Shown piece after piece: positions 62,386-64,000 of a DNA stretch of 64,000 nt. The stretch is from positions 6,259,001 through 6,323,000 of the forward strand of contig NZ_CP109485.1 in the NCBI RefSeq assembly GCF_035918235.1. Reading direction: 5' to 3'. The translations under genes and the position numbers were made by a program. The notes under the pieces are model-generated. The model did not search any database and was not told the DNA's origin. It saw nothing but the letters and a program-made list of their open reading frames with translations. The stretch's first letter is position 1; each line of letters starts with the position of its first letter. Origin of the DNA: Streptomyces sp. NBC_01445. Lineage in GTDB: Bacteria > Actinomycetota > Actinomycetes > Streptomycetales > Streptomycetaceae.

Positions 62386-63631
62386 GCGCTTCTCTGCCTG
62401 CCTGGCCGGAGCGGCGCACCGTCAGCGCCAGGAGCGCCGCCCCCGCGCACAGAGCGCCCGCGCCCACCCACACCGGGTCGTACGAGCCGAAGGCGTCCCG
62501 CGCCACCCCGCCAGCGAACGCCACGGCCCCGGCCCCGACCTGGTGCGCGGCGCTCACCCAGCCGAACACGACCGGCGCGTCGGCCCCGTAGTGGGCGCGG
62601 CACAGCGCGATCGTCGGCGGCACGGTCGCCACGTCGAGCAGCCCGAAGACGACGGTGAACGCGACGAGCGGCGCGTCCACGGCCGACGTCAGGAGCAGCG
62701 GCAGAGCGAGGAGGGTGAGGCCGCGCAGGGCGTAGTACACGGCGAGCAGGCGGCGCGGATCGGCGCGGTCCGTCAGCCATCCGGACGCCACCGTCCCCGC
62801 GACATTGAAGATCCCGATGAGGGAGAGCAGCGACGCGGCGACGGTCACCGGCATCCCGTGGTCGTGGGCGGCGGGCGCGAAGTGCGTCCACATCACCCCG
62901 TTCGTCGAGGCGCCGCAGACGGCGAAGGTCCCGGCGAGCAGCCAGAACGGGCCGGTGCGGGCGGCGCGGGCGAGAGTGCGCAGGGCGTGCCGGGCGGCGC
63001 CCTCGGTACGGCCGGCGGGGCGAGCGGTGTCTTCGGTTCGGCCCGGGTCCTTCCGCGGCTCGCGCACCGCGGCCCACACCACCGGCAGCGCGCCGGCCGC
63101 CGCGAGCGCGAGTGCCGCGGCGGCGGCCCGCCACGAGTACGTGTCGATCACCCACGACAGCACGGGCAGGAACACGAACTGCCCCACCACGCTCGCCGCC
63201 GTGAGCAGCCCGGTGACGAGCCCGCGCCGCGCGACGAACCACCGCTCGGTGACCGTAGCCGCGAACGTCGTCGCGGTCGCCCCCGTCCCCAGGCCCACCA
63301 GCACGCCCCAGTACAGGACGAACTGCCAGGGCGCGGTCATCGTCGTCGCGAGCCCGGCCCCGGCCCCGACGAGGCACAGGGCGCCGACGGCGACGCGCCG
63401 CATCCCGAGCCGGTCCATGAGCGCCGCCGCGAAGGGGGCACTCGCCCCGTACACGACCATGTTCACGAGCGAGCCGAGCCCGACGGAGGCCCGTGACCAG
63501 CCGAGATCCTCGTGCAACGGCCCGACGAGCAGACCGGCGAGCGTGCTGAACGCCCCGGCCGTGACGATGGCGAGCGCGGCACCGGCGGCGACGGTCCAGG
63601 GGGACCGGGGAATCTTGCGATACGGCCTCAT
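62315..63631 (-). CDS. MFS transporter (monocarboxylate/oxalate-formate type)
   Basis: 438 residues from the ATG at 63631 with AGGGTGAA upstream. Twelve hydrophobic segments: LHEDLGWSRASVGLGSLVNMVVYGASAPFAAALMDRLGMRRVAVG, ATVTERWFVARRGLVTGLLTAASVVGQFVFLPVLSW, SLIGIFNVAGTVASGWLTDRADPRRLL. Resembles the OFA/MCP group. The C-terminal tail of about 25 residues lies antisense to the DUF445 gene. Divergent from the GlxA-family regulator gene. Confidence 0.9.
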   Translation of the reverse strand: MRPYRKIPRSPWTVAAGAALAIVTAGAFSTLAGLLVGPLHEDLGWSRASVGLGSLVNMVVYGASAPFAAALMDRLGMRRVAVGALCLVGAGAGLATTMTAPWQFVLYWGVLVGLGTGATATTFAATVTERWFVARRGLVTGLLTAASVVGQFVFLPVLSWVIDTYSWRAAAAALALAAAGALPVVWAAVREPRKDPGRTEDTARPAGRTEGAARHALRTLARAARTGPFWLLAGTFAVCGASTNGVMWTHFAPAAHDHGMPVTVAASLLSLIGIFNVAGTVASGWLTDRADPRRLLAVYYALRGLTLLALPLLLTSAVDAPLVAFTVVFGLLDVATVPPTIALCRAHYGADAPVVFGWVSAAHQVGAGAVAFAGGVARDAFGSYDPVWVGAGALCAGAALLALTVRRSGQAGREALTPPVPATPRRSRALPASPPPCR

Positions 63632-63668
63632 GACTTCACCCTGCGACGGGTGCACCCGGCGCCACGAC

Positions 63669-63703
63669 TGGCCAGATGGCCATGACGTGAAAGAATCTGG
63701 CCA
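63669..63703. promoter_or_regulatory. Perfect 9-bp inverted repeat in the divergent MFS/GlxA promoter
   Basis: TGGCCAGAT (63669-63677) and ATCTGGCCA (63695-63703) with a 17-base spacer that itself begins GGCCAT. The right arm touches the ATG of the regulator gene. A likely binding site for the GlxA-type regulator controlling both genes. Confidence 0.5.
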
Positions 63704-64000
63704 TGACTCCCGTAAGGCCCGTGACCCCGGCGCCGGACGGTCGCCGAACCGTCGCCGTCCTCGTCCGCGACGGCGTCCTGCCCATGGAACTCGGCCTGGT
63801 CCACCAGCTGTTCGGCACGGCGCGCTCCGCGACGGGCGAGCCGCTCTACGACGTCCGCACGTGCGCCCCGCGCCCCGGCAGGATCCGTACGGACGCGGAC
63901 TTCCCGATCTACGCGGAGCACGGCCTGGCGGCGGTGGCGGCCGCGGACACGGTCCTCGTACCGGCGTCGCACGAGACGGACGAGGGCCTCGGGCCGGACG
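63703..64000 (+). CDS. GlxA-family transcriptional regulator, N-terminal part (truncated by the window)
   Basis: The first 99 codons from the ATG at 63703 run off the right edge. The visible part is the DJ-1/PfpI-like domain of GlxA regulators (TVAVLVRDGVLPMELGLVHQLFG, YDVRTCAPRPGRIRTDADF, LAAVAAADTVLVPA). An AraC-type DNA-binding domain is expected beyond the edge. Divergent from the MFS transporter it may control. Confidence 0.88.
   Translation, partial: MTPVRPVTPAPDGRRTVAVLVRDGVLPMELGLVHQLFGTARSATGEPLYDVRTCAPRPGRIRTDADFPIYAEHGLAAVAAADTVLVPASHETDEGLGPD

Overview
The window is high-GC actinobacterial DNA and is almost certainly a Streptomyces chromosome. Supporting marks are an SsgA-family sporulation protein, a WhiJ-type XRE/DUF397/HATPase trio, DasR-type (dre) operators beside N-acetylglucosamine PTS genes, frequent GTG starts, GTGA/ATGA gene overlaps, and many genes whose start codon lies 6-7 bases after a TANNNT -10 box (leaderless layout). 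From memory, the gene order from about 13 kb rightwards resembles the conserved S. coelicolor core in reverse order (hppD, ssgG, pncA/pncB, clpS, mec-cysO-cysM, nagE2/nagE1/nagF, rph, rdgB, bcp, PBP).

The left part (1-12.7 kb) looks accessory. It holds a truncated large protein followed by a lipoprotein, a Uma2-type gene broken by a one-base frameshift, a helix-turn-helix gene whose upstream region was split by a complete IS256-family element (1428 bp, imperfect terminal repeats, 8-bp target duplication), a whiJ-like regulatory trio, a small secreted protein, a TetR regulator, and a second WXG-like protein/lipoprotein module. A tRNA-Cys at 12.8 kb marks the border with the core.

The middle part (13-35 kb) holds an MFS exporter, a DEAD/DEAH-type helicase, an IclR regulator, a secreted Lon-like (S16) protease and a four-gene glycine-betaine-type ABC importer with chained overlaps. 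It continues with an AsnC regulator divergent from hppD, a three-subunit cobalt-type nitrile hydratase, a TPR protein, a GlcD-type FAD oxidase, ssgG, two RDD membrane proteins and a secreted M6 metalloprotease.

The right part (35-64 kb) holds NAD salvage (pncA, pncB), clpS, an amino-acid permease, and the mec/cysO/cysM cysteine locus with a Cys-containing leader peptide and a sigma-R-like promoter. Next come a membrane-anchored PemK-like protein, an MBL hydrolase, the GlcNAc PTS (nagE2, nagE1, nagF) with dre sites, rph, a lipoprotein, rdgB, tRNA-Leu, an MHS-family transporter, bcp, DUF3618, a GroES-like protein and a guanidine-III riboswitch ahead of an SMR/Gdx exporter. The window ends with a class A PBP, an ABC-2 exporter, a DUF1707 protein, a GDSL esterase, a DUF445 protein, an MFS transporter and the start of a GlxA-family regulator. 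All calls were made by reading the sequence; no database search was run.
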